Assembly (NCBI RefSeq): GCF_003063435.1
Contig: NZ_NESL01000009.1
Location: forward strand, 54,879-118,878
Direction of reading: 5' to 3'
Origin: Limnohabitans sp. 2KL-1
Lineage (GTDB): Bacteria; Pseudomonadota; Gammaproteobacteria; Burkholderiales; Burkholderiaceae_C
Length of the DNA stretch: 64,000 nucleotides
The notes below the pieces were generated by a model, which saw only the letters and a list, made by a program, of their open reading frames with translations, ran no database searches and was not told the origin of the DNA. Shown piece after piece: positions 42,992 to 50,252 of the stretch (within the stretch, counting starts at the first letter, position 1; each line of letters begins with the position of its first letter). The position numbers and the translations under genes are program-made.

Positions 42992-43000
42992 GCGGGCGCT

Positions 43001-43032
43001 GTCCATGCCGGGGTGAATGCCCTTGCATGGAC
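43001..43032 (+). terminator. Hairpin after the giant gene (possible terminator without a U tract)
   Basis: GTCCATGC (43001-43008) pairs with GCATGGAC (43025-43032), and the loop holds an inner GGG/CCC pairing. It lies 10 bases after the stop codon. No T run follows, so it may act as a weak or Rho-assisted terminator or an mRNA 3' end stabiliser. Confidence 0.4.
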
Positions 43033-43111
43033 CGTGGGCAATGCCGGGCCTTGCCATGGCTTGTCGTGTGCGACGTATTCTGATTACTGAATTTTTTCAG
43101 GAGACACCGTC

Positions 43112-44071
43112 ATGAACCGCCGTCATTTTCTGGGCGCAGGCCTGGCCAGCGCCACCGCCCTGAGCTTCTCATCCGTTTGGTCGCAGGGCACCCCCCAATT
43201 CGGTGCGCCCGATTTGCCTGCGGTGGGTTTTCGACGCATGAAGCTGGGCAGCATGGAGATCATTGCGCTCAACGATGGTGCAACGCGCCGCCCCTTGGGG
43301 CAAGAGTTTGTGCCCGCCGTGCCGCTGGACAATGTGAAGGCGCTGCTGGCTTCGCAAAACCTGCCCACCGATTACATCGATGTGCCTTACACGCCGTTCT
43401 TGCTGGTCAACGGCAACCAGCGTTATTTATTCGACACCGGTTTTGCCGACAACGGCCCGCCCACCACCGGCAAGCTGCTGGGCAACCTGGCGGCCGCTGG
43501 CTTCAAGCCGGAAGACATCAACAACGTGGTGTTGAGCCATTTCCATGGCGACCACATCAATGGCTTGCGCTTTAAAAACGGCAATTTGGTGTACCCGAAT
43601 GCCCGCGTGCATGTGCCTGCGCCCGAGCACGCTTTCTGGACGGATGAAGCCCGCATCGCGGCAGCGCCTGCGCAGATGCAAGGTGCTTTTGGGGCCGTCA
43701 AGCGTGCGCTGACGGGCTTGACGTCTGACCAGCTGGTCAAGTTTGAGCCGGGCAGCACCGTGGCCCCGGGCATCCAGTCGGTGGCCGCGTTTGGCCACAC
43801 GCCTGGCCACACCTTGTTCACCGTGCGCTCAGAAGGGCAGTCGTTTGCGTATGTGGCCGACATCACCAACGTGCCATCTTTGTTTGCGCGCAACCCCGAC
43901 TGGGCTGTGCTGTTTGACATGAACCCCGACATGGCCCGCCAAAGCCGCCGCCGCATTTTTGACATGCTGGTCAAGGAAAAAATGATGGCCGGTGGTTTCC
44001 ATTTCCCGTTCCCGGCTTTTGGCTCCATCACGCCCTCGGGCAATGGCTACCAGTTTGTGCCGGTGGCCTGA
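43112..44071 (+). CDS. Exported metallo-beta-lactamase-fold hydrolase
   Basis: A 319-residue MBL-fold enzyme. The N-terminus NRRHFLGAGLASATAL looks like a Tat signal (twin Arg, then FL), with cleavage expected near SVWSQG, so it should act in the periplasm. The metal motif HxHxDH is seen as H143, H145, D147 and H148 (SHFHGDHING). A further histidine lies in FGHTPGHTLF near residue 230 and a metal-bridging aspartate in YVADITN near residue 248. The substrate is unknown; related proteins act as lactonases, arylsulfatases or similar hydrolases. It starts at the ATG at 43112, with an AGGAGA site at 43100-43105. It is followed by a strong terminator and appears monocistronic. Confidence 0.85.
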   Translation: MNRRHFLGAGLASATALSFSSVWSQGTPQFGAPDLPAVGFRRMKLGSMEIIALNDGATRRPLGQEFVPAVPLDNVKALLASQNLPTDYIDVPYTPFLLVNGNQRYLFDTGFADNGPPTTGKLLGNLAAAGFKPEDINNVVLSHFHGDHINGLRFKNGNLVYPNARVHVPAPEHAFWTDEARIAAAPAQMQGAFGAVKRALTGLTSDQLVKFEPGSTVAPGIQSVAAFGHTPGHTLFTVRSEGQSFAYVADITNVPSLFARNPDWAVLFDMNPDMARQSRRRIFDMLVKEKMMAGGFHFPFPAFGSITPSGNGYQFVPVA

Positions 44072-44095
44072 GCAGGCTTTGCAGCTTTGCACCCC

Positions 44096-44126
44096 AAAGC
44101 CCGTGCCTGGTGGTTCGGGCTTTTTT
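44096..44126 (+). terminator. Rho-independent terminator after the MBL-fold gene
   Basis: AAGCCCG (44097-44103) pairs with CGGGCTT (44116-44122) around a 12-base loop, followed by TTTTTT to 44126. It ends transcription of the hydrolase gene. Confidence 0.8.
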
Positions 44127-44184
44127 ACTTGTGCAACAGATCAGGGGGGCGTCGTCTGCGGTCAGACAAGTCGGCACTTGGCCC

Positions 44185-44586
44185 TCATGCCGCCAGTAGC
44201 TTCACCTTGCGTTTTTGGGCCTTGAGCAGTTTGACGGCTTGTTGGTCGAAAGTCACAAATTCTGTGCCGCCCAACAAGTCGCCTTCGGCCGCCATCACAC
44301 CATCGGCAAAGTCGCCTCCACTCTCCAGCAGGGCCAACCCGGCCAGCACCGTGGGCGTGTGGCAGACCACTTGCCGCACTTGCAGCAGCGTGCGCAGGGC
44401 ATGCGCCACCTGTGCTGGCGTGTAGCGGGAACCGCGCAGCAACACCCACACCATTTCGCACAGCGCCGGGGTGGGCACCGCGATCAAACTGGCCTTTTGC
44501 AGCACACGCAGCGCCAGTGCGGCTTGTGCAGGATCGTCTTGTGTGGCCAGTCGCACCAGCACATTCGTGTCGAGCGTGACTTTCAT
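44185..44586 (-). CDS. vapC: PIN-domain toxin (VapC family)
   Basis: A 133-residue PIN-domain protein, predicted to be a Mg-dependent ribonuclease toxin of a type II toxin-antitoxin module. The first acidic residue is D6 in VTLDTNVLVRL. Further acidic residues follow in ALCEMVW (near residue 44) and in GGDFADGVMA and TFDQQA (near residues 91-115), as expected for the PIN quartet. The gene overlaps its antitoxin by four bases (44583-44586), the usual arrangement for coupled translation. The antitoxin looks damaged (see the next entry), which raises the question of whether the toxin is still active. VapC targets are typically tRNA or rRNA, but none can be named from sequence. Confidence 0.85.
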   Translation of the reverse strand: MKVTLDTNVLVRLATQDDPAQAALALRVLQKASLIAVPTPALCEMVWVLLRGSRYTPAQVAHALRTLLQVRQVVCHTPTVLAGLALLESGGDFADGVMAAEGDLLGGTEFVTFDQQAVKLLKAQKRKVKLLAA

Positions 44587-44765
44587 GACTGGCCAGTCCA
44601 GCCGTTGGCGATGATGGCATCCATGTCATCGACGCTGAGTGCTTTGGGTGGCGGTGGCAAGCAGCCCGCGAAGGCCTCTAAACCTTCGGGGGCCTTGGCT
44701 TGCAATGTCAACACGCCATTGGCTTGTTTGTGAATCTCCACCTGCTGACCCGGTGCAATGCCCAA
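44583..44765 (-). CDS. vapB: AbrB/MazE-like antitoxin, possibly frameshifted at its N-terminus
   Basis: A 60-residue reading frame opening with TTG and giving GIAPGQQVEIHKQANGVLTL, the second half of an AbrB (SpoVT-type) DNA-binding swapped hairpin, followed by a short toxin-binding tail ending GWTGQS. The expected first half of the domain is visible just upstream but in another frame: 44766-44847 encodes an ATG-initiated MVNILGG... segment including LAKAKRNASLVLSPL. The two halves would join as a normal AbrB domain if one base were lost or gained near 44768-44775. It is either a real frameshift (a broken antitoxin) or a sequencing or assembly error. It overlaps vapC by four bases. Confidence 0.6.
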   Translation of the reverse strand: MGIAPGQQVEIHKQANGVLTLQAKAPEGLEAFAGCLPPPPKALSVDDMDAIIANGWTGQS

Positions 44766-44845
44766 GTCTCTTCAGAGGTGACAGCACCAGCGAAGCATTG
44801 CGTTTAGCCTTGGCTAACTGACTTCCTCCGCCAAGGATATTGACC

Positions 44846-45841
44846 ATGAAAACCACCACCCTGGGTAAAAGCCCACTGAAAGTTTCTCGCCTGTGCCTGG
44901 GCACCATGATGTTTGGCGACCAAACGTCCCTGGACGACGCCCGCCACATCGTGGCCGATGCGCAAGAAAAAGGCTGCAACTTCATCGACACCGCCGATGT
45001 TTACACGCTCGGAAAATCCGAAGAGATCGTGGGCCAGGTGCTTCAGGGGCAGCGCCATCGCTGGGTGCTGGCCAGCAAGGTCGGTAACGCCATGTCGGAT
45101 CTGCCCAACACCCAAGGCTACTCGCGCAGCTGGATGCTTCGGGCCTGTGAAGACAGTCTGCGCCGTTTGGGCACCGATCATCTGGACATTTATTACCTGC
45201 ACCGCGACTACAACGGCATGAACCTGGAAGAGCCGCTTCGGGCCATTGAAGCCCTGCTGCGCGACGGCAAGATCCGTTATTGGGGCGTGTCCAATTTCCG
45301 GGGCTGGCGCATTGCCGAGATGGTCCACCTGGCCCGCCAGATGAACATGCCCGGCCCCGTGGTGTGCCAGCCTTATTACAACCTGCTCAACCGCTTGCCC
45401 GAGGTGGAAATTCTGGAGGCCTGCGGGCATTACGGCCTGGGCGTGGTGCCCTACAGCCCGATTGCACGCGGCGTGTTGACGGGCAAATACTCACCCGGCC
45501 AGGCCCCCGCAGAGGGCAGCCGCGCAGCGCGTGGCGACAAGCGCATTCTGGAGACGGAGTTCCGTGAAGAGTCGCTGCAAATTGCGCAAACGCTTAGGCA
45601 GCATTGCGAGGCCAAAGGCGTGTCGCTGGCGCACTTTGCCACCGCCTGGGTGCTGGCCAACCGCCATGTGAGCGCGGTCATCGCCGGGCCGCGCACGCTG
45701 GCCCAATGGCAAGACTATGCGGGCGCTTTGGAGGTGAGCCTCACTGCCGAAGACGAGGCCTTGGTCAACAGCCTGGTGGCCCCCGGGCACCCGTCGACGC
45801 CGGGGTACAACGACCCTTCTTATCCGTTGAATGGGCGCTGA
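44846..45841 (+). CDS. Aldo/keto reductase
   Basis: A 331-residue NADPH-dependent aldo/keto reductase with the TIM-barrel fold. The catalytic tetrad is visible as D48 and Y53 (FIDTADVYTLGKSEE), K78 (ASKVG) and H119 (YYLHRDY). The C-terminal cofactor segment is present (VSAVIAGPRTLAQ). The substrate is not evident; family members reduce sugars, aldehydes or quinones. It starts at the ATG at 44846 after AAGGA at 44833-44837; the in-frame TTG at 44840 lies too close to that site. Its start overlaps the upstream half of the divergent antitoxin gene. Confidence 0.9.
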   Translation: MKTTTLGKSPLKVSRLCLGTMMFGDQTSLDDARHIVADAQEKGCNFIDTADVYTLGKSEEIVGQVLQGQRHRWVLASKVGNAMSDLPNTQGYSRSWMLRACEDSLRRLGTDHLDIYYLHRDYNGMNLEEPLRAIEALLRDGKIRYWGVSNFRGWRIAEMVHLARQMNMPGPVVCQPYYNLLNRLPEVEILEACGHYGLGVVPYSPIARGVLTGKYSPGQAPAEGSRAARGDKRILETEFREESLQIAQTLRQHCEAKGVSLAHFATAWVLANRHVSAVIAGPRTLAQWQDYAGALEVSLTAEDEALVNSLVAPGHPSTPGYNDPSYPLNGR

Positions 45842-45913
45842 AATCCAGACCTCTGTGACTCCTTGGCTGTCCATCGGGGCAGCGGTGTTCATTGACAAAC
45901 ATCATTGAAATTC

Positions 45914-45928
45914 TGTACAGTCTGTACA
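45914..45928. promoter_or_regulatory. TGTACA-type palindrome, probable autoregulatory operator of the phd/vapC module
   Basis: TGTACAG-T-CTGTACA is a perfect 15-base inverted repeat, 18 bases upstream of the antitoxin start. TGTACA is the core repeat of the YefM-YoeB operator in E. coli, and the antitoxin here belongs to the same Phd/YefM family. Binding by the antitoxin or the complex is inferred. Confidence 0.65.
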
Positions 45929-45946
45929 TAAGTCAAGGAGTTGGCC

Positions 45947-46210
45947 ATGTCAGACACCCCGCAATACGGACTCGAACAAGCTCGGGCACAGCTTCCGCTC
46001 ATCGCCTCAGAAGCGGTGGCGGGTTACAGCAGTGTGATCACGCGCCACGGCAAGCCGGTGGCGGTGGTGGTGCCGGTGGACCAATGGCGCGAGCAGCAAG
46101 CCCGCTCACTCCAGCAGGGGGGTGTTTTGGCCTTGCGCGGCACGGGGCGCGGCTTGTGGCCAGAGGGTGCGGCGAATTCGGTGGCGCAGCTGCGCGATGA
46201 GTGGGCCTGA
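45947..46210 (+). CDS. Phd/YefM-family antitoxin
   Basis: An 87-residue antitoxin of the Phd/YefM type: YGLEQARAQLPLIASEA, then YSSVITRHGKPVAVVVPVDQW, the DNA-binding and dimerisation domain, then a tail for toxin binding. The start is the ATG at 45947 with a clean AAGGAG site at 45935-45940; a TTG at 45941 overlaps that site. It lies directly upstream of a PIN-domain toxin, an uncommon but known pairing. The palindrome at 45914-45928 is its likely operator. Confidence 0.88.
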   Translation: MSDTPQYGLEQARAQLPLIASEAVAGYSSVITRHGKPVAVVVPVDQWREQQARSLQQGGVLALRGTGRGLWPEGAANSVAQLRDEWA

Positions 46211-46279
46211 GCGGTGGCGACCCGCGCCCGAGTCCGTGCTTCGGCGTCCCTGTGGGGTGGCCTGAGCGAAGGGGCCAGC

Positions 46280-46669
46280 GTGCTGGTGGACACCGCGCCC
46301 TGGATTTACCTGCTCGAAGACCATGCCGAATTTGCGCCCCGTTTTGTGGGCCTGTTTGAGGCGGCAGAGCGTGGCCAGATTCAGCTGGCTTTGAGCACCG
46401 TGACCTTGGCCGAAGTGCTGACAGGGCCTTTCAAGGCGGGTCAGACGGCCTTGGCCAAACGCTACGAAACGGCTTTGAGCGCGTACCAGGTGGTGCCTTT
46501 GTCGGCGGCTGTGGCCAGTTTGGCGGCGCAGTTGCGGGCGTCATACCGCCTCAAGCTGCCCGACGCGGTGCAACTGGCCACGGCACTGCAGATGGGCGCA
46601 GCGGCGTTGGTCACGCATGACCGGGACTTTTCTGCTGTGCAGGGCTTGCCAGTGTTGATGGGCGAGTAG
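46280..46669 (+). CDS. PIN-domain toxin (VapC-like) paired with a Phd antitoxin
   Basis: A PIN-domain ribonuclease toxin of 129 residues from the GTG at 46280, which gives the typical LVDTAPWIYLLED opening. An earlier in-frame GTG at 46214, four bases after the antitoxin stop, would add 22 residues. I prefer 46280 because a GAAGGGG site (46268-46274) precedes it and PIN proteins normally place the first Asp within a few residues of the start. The remaining acidic positions lie in LAEVLTG, LPDAVQLATAL and THDRDF. Together with the preceding gene it forms a second toxin-antitoxin module within 1.7 kb of the first. Confidence 0.82.
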   Translation: MLVDTAPWIYLLEDHAEFAPRFVGLFEAAERGQIQLALSTVTLAEVLTGPFKAGQTALAKRYETALSAYQVVPLSAAVASLAAQLRASYRLKLPDAVQLATALQMGAAALVTHDRDFSAVQGLPVLMGE

Positions 46670-46680
46670 CGCGGGCGTTT

Positions 46681-46695
46681 GGGGCCTCTGGCCCC
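46681..46695. terminator. Short GC hairpin between convergent genes
   Basis: GGGGCC-TCT-GGCCCC (46681-46695) forms a six-bp stem between the toxin gene and the convergent trhP gene. There is no T run, so it is at best a weak bidirectional terminator. Confidence 0.3.
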
Positions 46696-46723
46696 TGCAA
46701 GATTCGGGTCAGCGCATGGAGGT

Positions 46724-48091
46724 TCAGAACATTCGGGCGATCAAAGCACCTTCGGCCGGGCCGTCCAGCGGAATCCACACCTTGAGCGGGTTGCCCGCCG
46801 CCACGGCGATGGCTTCGCCTTTTTCGCTTTTCATTTGGGTCAGAGGCACTTTGCGGTTGCCACTGGGGTGAATGATCTCGATGGTGTCGCCCACCGAGAA
46901 TTTGTTTTTGGTCTCGACCAGCGCCCAGCCGTCGCCCACCGAGCGCACCTCGCCCACAAACTGGCTGCGGTGGCCGACCGAGTGGCCGGTTTCGTAGTTT
47001 TGATAATCCTGCGCGGGGCGGCGCTCCAAAAAGCCCGAGGTGTAGCCGCGTGAGGCCAGGCCATCGAGTTCGCTGATCAGCTCGGGGTTGAAGGGGCGTC
47101 CGGCCACGGCGTCGTCAATCGCCCGGCGGTAGACCTGCGCGGTGCGGCTCACGTAATACAGGCTCTTGGTGCGGCCTTCGATCTTGAGCGAGTCCACACC
47201 GATCTTGACCAGGCGCTCGATTAGTTCCACCGCCCGCAGGTCCTTGCTGTTCATGATGTAGGTGCCGTGCTCGTCTTCCATGATGGGCATGAGCGCACCG
47301 GGCCGGTTGGCTTCTTCGATCAGGTACACCTTGTCGGCGGCCGGGTGGCGCTGCCCGTCACCGCAGGCCGAGAAGTTCTTCTCGGCGGCTTCTTGCTCTT
47401 GTTCAAAGCTGAAATCGCCCTCCATGCGGGTGGGTTTGACTTCGCCGGAATCGGTTTCGTCGGTGGCTTCTTGTGTGCCGTAGCTCCAGCGGCAGGCGTT
47501 GGTGCAGGTGCCCTGGTTGGGGTCGCGCCGGTTGAAGTAACCCGACAGCAGGCAGCGGCCCGAGTAAGCGATGCACAGCGCGCCGTGCACGAACACCTCC
47601 AGCTCCATGTCCGGGCATTCCTGGCGGATTTTTTCGACTTCGTCCAGGCTCAGTTCGCGGCTCAGGATGATGCGGGCCACGCCCATTTTTTGCCAGAACT
47701 TGACCGCCGCCCAGTTCACGGTGTTGGCCTGGACCGAGAGGTGTATGGGCATTTCGGGCCATTTCTCACGCACCATCATGATCAGGCCGGGGTCGGCCAT
47801 GATCAGGGCGTCGGGCTTCATGGCGATCACCGGTTCGATGTCGCGCAGGTAGGTGCGCACCTTGTCGTTGTGCGGCAGCAGGTTGCTGGTGACAAAAAAC
47901 TTTTTGCCCCGGGTGTGCGCCTCGGCAATGCCGATGCCGATCTGCTCCAGTTTGAATTCGTTGTTGCGCGCTCGCAGGCTGTAGCGGGGTTGGCCGGCAT
48001 AAATCGCATCGGCACCAAAGTCGTAAGCGGCGCGCATTTTGTCGAGCGAGCCGGCGGGCAATAAAAGTTCGGGGGATTTGATCGCGGTCAT
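46724..48091 (-). CDS. trhP: Peptidase U32-family tRNA hydroxylation protein TrhP (YegQ)
   Basis: A 455-residue U32-family protein. E. coli TrhP (YegQ, similar length) acts in prephenate-dependent hydroxylation of uridine 34 in tRNA. The start MTAIKSPELLLPAGSLDKMR, with AAYDFGADAIYAG, is the standard U32 opening. The cysteine cluster CIAYSGRCLLSGYFNRRDPN followed by GTCTNACRWSY, and a later Cys, suit an iron-sulfur site. The C-terminal part (VGDTIEIIHPSGN) is a small beta-barrel. The frame continues upstream to 48967, but the ATG at 48091 matches the family start and the upstream part overlaps a divergent gene in antisense. The start lies 54 bases from the divergent monooxygenase gene. Confidence 0.9.
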   Translation of the reverse strand: MTAIKSPELLLPAGSLDKMRAAYDFGADAIYAGQPRYSLRARNNEFKLEQIGIGIAEAHTRGKKFFVTSNLLPHNDKVRTYLRDIEPVIAMKPDALIMADPGLIMMVREKWPEMPIHLSVQANTVNWAAVKFWQKMGVARIILSRELSLDEVEKIRQECPDMELEVFVHGALCIAYSGRCLLSGYFNRRDPNQGTCTNACRWSYGTQEATDETDSGEVKPTRMEGDFSFEQEQEAAEKNFSACGDGQRHPAADKVYLIEEANRPGALMPIMEDEHGTYIMNSKDLRAVELIERLVKIGVDSLKIEGRTKSLYYVSRTAQVYRRAIDDAVAGRPFNPELISELDGLASRGYTSGFLERRPAQDYQNYETGHSVGHRSQFVGEVRSVGDGWALVETKNKFSVGDTIEIIHPSGNRKVPLTQMKSEKGEAIAVAAGNPLKVWIPLDGPAEGALIARMF

Positions 48092-48145
48092 AGCCTTTGA
48101 TTGTCCAATTTTTTGAACCTGCCACGCGCCGTGCACAATTGACGA

Positions 48146-49408
48146 ATGACAAGAAACATGGCCGAAACAGGGCTCAAACAGGTGTTGATCGCAGGCGGCG
48201 GCATTGGCGGCTTGGCTGCGGCGTTGGCCTGTGCGCGGCAGGGCGTGCCGGTGCAGCTGCTGGAGCGGGCGGCGCAGCTGAGCGAGGTGGGCGCGGGCAT
48301 CCAGATCGGACCGAACGTGACGCGCATTTTGAAGGCTTGGGGTTTGGGGGATGCGCTGGCGCAGGTGGCGGCTTTTCCGAAGCGCTTGCAAGCGAGGGAC
48401 GCACGGACCGGGCAGGTGCTCGGCCGTTTGCGTCTGGGCGAACGGGCGCAGGCCCTGTATGGCGCGCCTTACGCCACCATCCACCGGGCCGATTTGCAGG
48501 GCTTGTTGTACGACGCGGCGAAGGCGGCGGGCGTGGATGTGCGCCTGGGCCAAACCGTGCAGGGCTGGCGCGAGACCGCCGAGGGTCTTGCCGTGACCAC
48601 GGCACAAGAGCTGGTCGCTGGTGTAGCCCAACAGCGCGGGGAGTCCGCCGCAAAAGAGCCCCCGTTGATGGCCGATGTGTTGATCGGTGCCGATGGCGTG
48701 TGGAGCGCCGTGCGCCAGCAATTGCTGGGCGATGGCCCGGCGCGATTTACCGGACATTTGGCGTACCGGGCGCTGGTGGCGCAGGCCGATTTGCCCACGC
48801 ATTTGCGCAGTGACCAAGTCACCGTCTGGATGGGGCCGCGCCTGCATGTGGTGCATTACCCGGTGCGCGGCGGTGAATGGCTGAATTTGGTGGCCATCGT
48901 GCATGGCGATAAACCCGCACAAGCCGATGCATGGGACGCTGCAGGCCATGCCCAAGCGCTGATGCAAGCCTTGGGGGCCGTTTCAGGTGTGGTGGGCCAG
49001 GATTTGCATGAGCGTCTGGCCTCGGTTCCGTCTTGGCGGCAATGGGCGCTGCACGACCGTGCACCCATGACGGCGGCGCGTGAAATGGCCCAAGGCCGTG
49101 TGGCCCTGCTGGGTGACGCGGCCCACCCGATGCGGCCTTATTTGGCGCAAGGCGCAGGCATGGCCATCGAAGACGCGCAGGTGCTGGCGCAGTGCTTGGC
49201 CCAAGGCTCGGGCAGTGTGGTGCAGCGCTTGCAGGCCTATGCCGAGCAACGCTGGGCGCGCAATGCCCGCGTGCAAGCGCGTGCGATCCGCAACGGCCGC
49301 ATCTTCCACGCCACCGGCCCTGTGGCCATGGGCCGCAACCTGTCGATGCGACTGATGGGCGAGCGGCTGATGGATGTGCCTTGGTTGTATGGAGAGGAAA
49401 TGAAGTGA
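48146..49408 (+). CDS. FAD-dependent aromatic-type monooxygenase (salicylate hydroxylase-like)
   Basis: A 420-residue group A flavoprotein monooxygenase. It shows the FAD dinucleotide motif GGGIGG at residues 17-22 (LIAGGGIGGLAAALAC), LLERA at the end of the second strand, the DG motif in LIGADGVWSAVR, and the GD motif GDAAHPMRPYLAQGAGMAIEDA. Members hydroxylate aromatic substrates such as salicylate or 3-hydroxybenzoate using NAD(P)H and oxygen; the substrate here is unknown. The start could be the ATG at 48146 or at 48158 (MAETGLKQ, after AAGAAAC). No ring-cleavage genes are adjacent, so a defined catabolic cluster is not supported. Confidence 0.85.
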   Translation: MTRNMAETGLKQVLIAGGGIGGLAAALACARQGVPVQLLERAAQLSEVGAGIQIGPNVTRILKAWGLGDALAQVAAFPKRLQARDARTGQVLGRLRLGERAQALYGAPYATIHRADLQGLLYDAAKAAGVDVRLGQTVQGWRETAEGLAVTTAQELVAGVAQQRGESAAKEPPLMADVLIGADGVWSAVRQQLLGDGPARFTGHLAYRALVAQADLPTHLRSDQVTVWMGPRLHVVHYPVRGGEWLNLVAIVHGDKPAQADAWDAAGHAQALMQALGAVSGVVGQDLHERLASVPSWRQWALHDRAPMTAAREMAQGRVALLGDAAHPMRPYLAQGAGMAIEDAQVLAQCLAQGSGSVVQRLQAYAEQRWARNARVQARAIRNGRIFHATGPVAMGRNLSMRLMGERLMDVPWLYGEEMK

Positions 49409-49486
49409 ATGGCGAGGCGCGAAAATGGCCTGAGCATGGATCACGCCTGCCATGAACCAGCGGATTGAAGGGCCAATGTTGATCTA

Positions 49487-49515
49487 ACATTCATCAGACA
49501 ATCTTTGATGAATGT
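49487..49515. promoter_or_regulatory. Perfect 10-bp inverted repeat at the start of the AlbA-type remnant
   Basis: ACATTCATCA (49487-49496) and TGATGAATGT (49506-49515) form a perfect inverted repeat with a nine-base spacer, and the right arm contains the ATG at 49512. This looks like an operator or a 5' mRNA hairpin of the gene that follows, possibly for self-control by its DNA-binding product before it decayed. Confidence 0.45.
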
Positions 49516-49886
49516 CCCCGGTTTGCGTCCATTCCATAAGGCATCGCTTGATTCGAAATTCAGAATCCCTCACCGTCGAATTCAAAAGCGACCGCAAGCG
49601 CCTGTCGGATGCCGAGCTGGTCGAGGCCTTGGTGTGCCTGGCCAACACCGAAGGCGGCGAGCTGTGGCTGGGTGTGGAGGACGATGGTCAAGCCACGGGC
49701 CTGCATGCCGAACAGATGTTGCTGAGTTACATCCGCCAACATGGGCAGATCAAGCGGGCGGAGGTCATGGCGCTTTGCCGGCTGACGGAAGGGCAGGCCA
49801 AGCATTTGCTGAAAAGAATGTCTGATGCAAAGCAGATCGTGATGCGCAGGCATGGCAATTTGACGGCTTATGTCGAATCGCAGTGA
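49512..49886 (+). pseudogene. Remnant of an AlbA_2/RecG-like transcriptional regulator with an internal deletion
   Basis: The 124-residue product fuses the start and end of a longer protein. Residues 17-62 (ESLTVEFKSDRKRLSDAELV, ALVCLANTEGG, LWLGVEDDG) are the first half of an AlbA_2 (Schlafen-like) domain. Residues 68-120 (LLSYIRQHGQIKRAEVMALC, LTEGQAKHLLKRM) are the C-terminal winged helix. Full-length relatives have about 400-500 residues with an ATP-binding-like middle, all missing here. The frame stays open across the junction, so the protein may still be made, but it is probably not functional. An inverted repeat covers its start. Confidence 0.65.
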
Positions 49887-50252
49887 CTCATGTGTCGCCC
49901 GCTTCGGATGATCTTCGGATCATTTGAATTTCATAAGTCATTGATTTTTAATGATATTTCCCAAATTCCACGTTGGACAAGTCCTTGCGGATCAAAATAA
50001 ACGGGGGTTTTTTTCGGACATATGACACCTCTCAAACGCGCTCTCATCGAAAAAGCGGGCAAGACCGTTACCGCCAGGCCATGCTCGAATATTTGCTCCA
50101 TCGCAGTGACCAGTTCCAAAATGTGAATGCTTTGATGGTCTGAAATTCACATCCTTTCCTCCAAAGGCCAGGCCTTTGGCCGTGTGCCCGCTTGACGCTG
50201 TACAGTCGCTGGCGCGCAATCAGACACATTCAAAACTTCAGGGACTTTTTTC
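49887..50252. other. Gene-free interval with a possible gene fragment
   Basis: This 366-base gap lies between the AlbA-type remnant and mltB. The stretch 49945-50142 on the plus strand stays open in one frame and ends with protein-like sequence (RYRQAMLEYLLHRSDQ), but it has no good start codon or ribosome-binding site. A second frame gives MTPLKRALIEKAGKT from the ATG at 50022. I read the interval as debris of decayed genes, consistent with the adjacent remnant. The last ~100 bases should hold the mltB promoter, but no box stands out. Confidence 0.35.

Noticed and set aside
42992..44184. Dedicated type I secretion genes next to the adhesin
   Set aside because: The genes on both sides were examined: acnB upstream, an MBL-fold hydrolase and a toxin-antitoxin module downstream. 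None is an ABC transporter, a membrane fusion protein or an outer-membrane channel.
48092..48967. N-terminal extension of the TrhP reading frame to 48967
   Set aside because: The extension overlaps the divergent FAD monooxygenase gene and is not like any U32 protein; the family start is at 48091.
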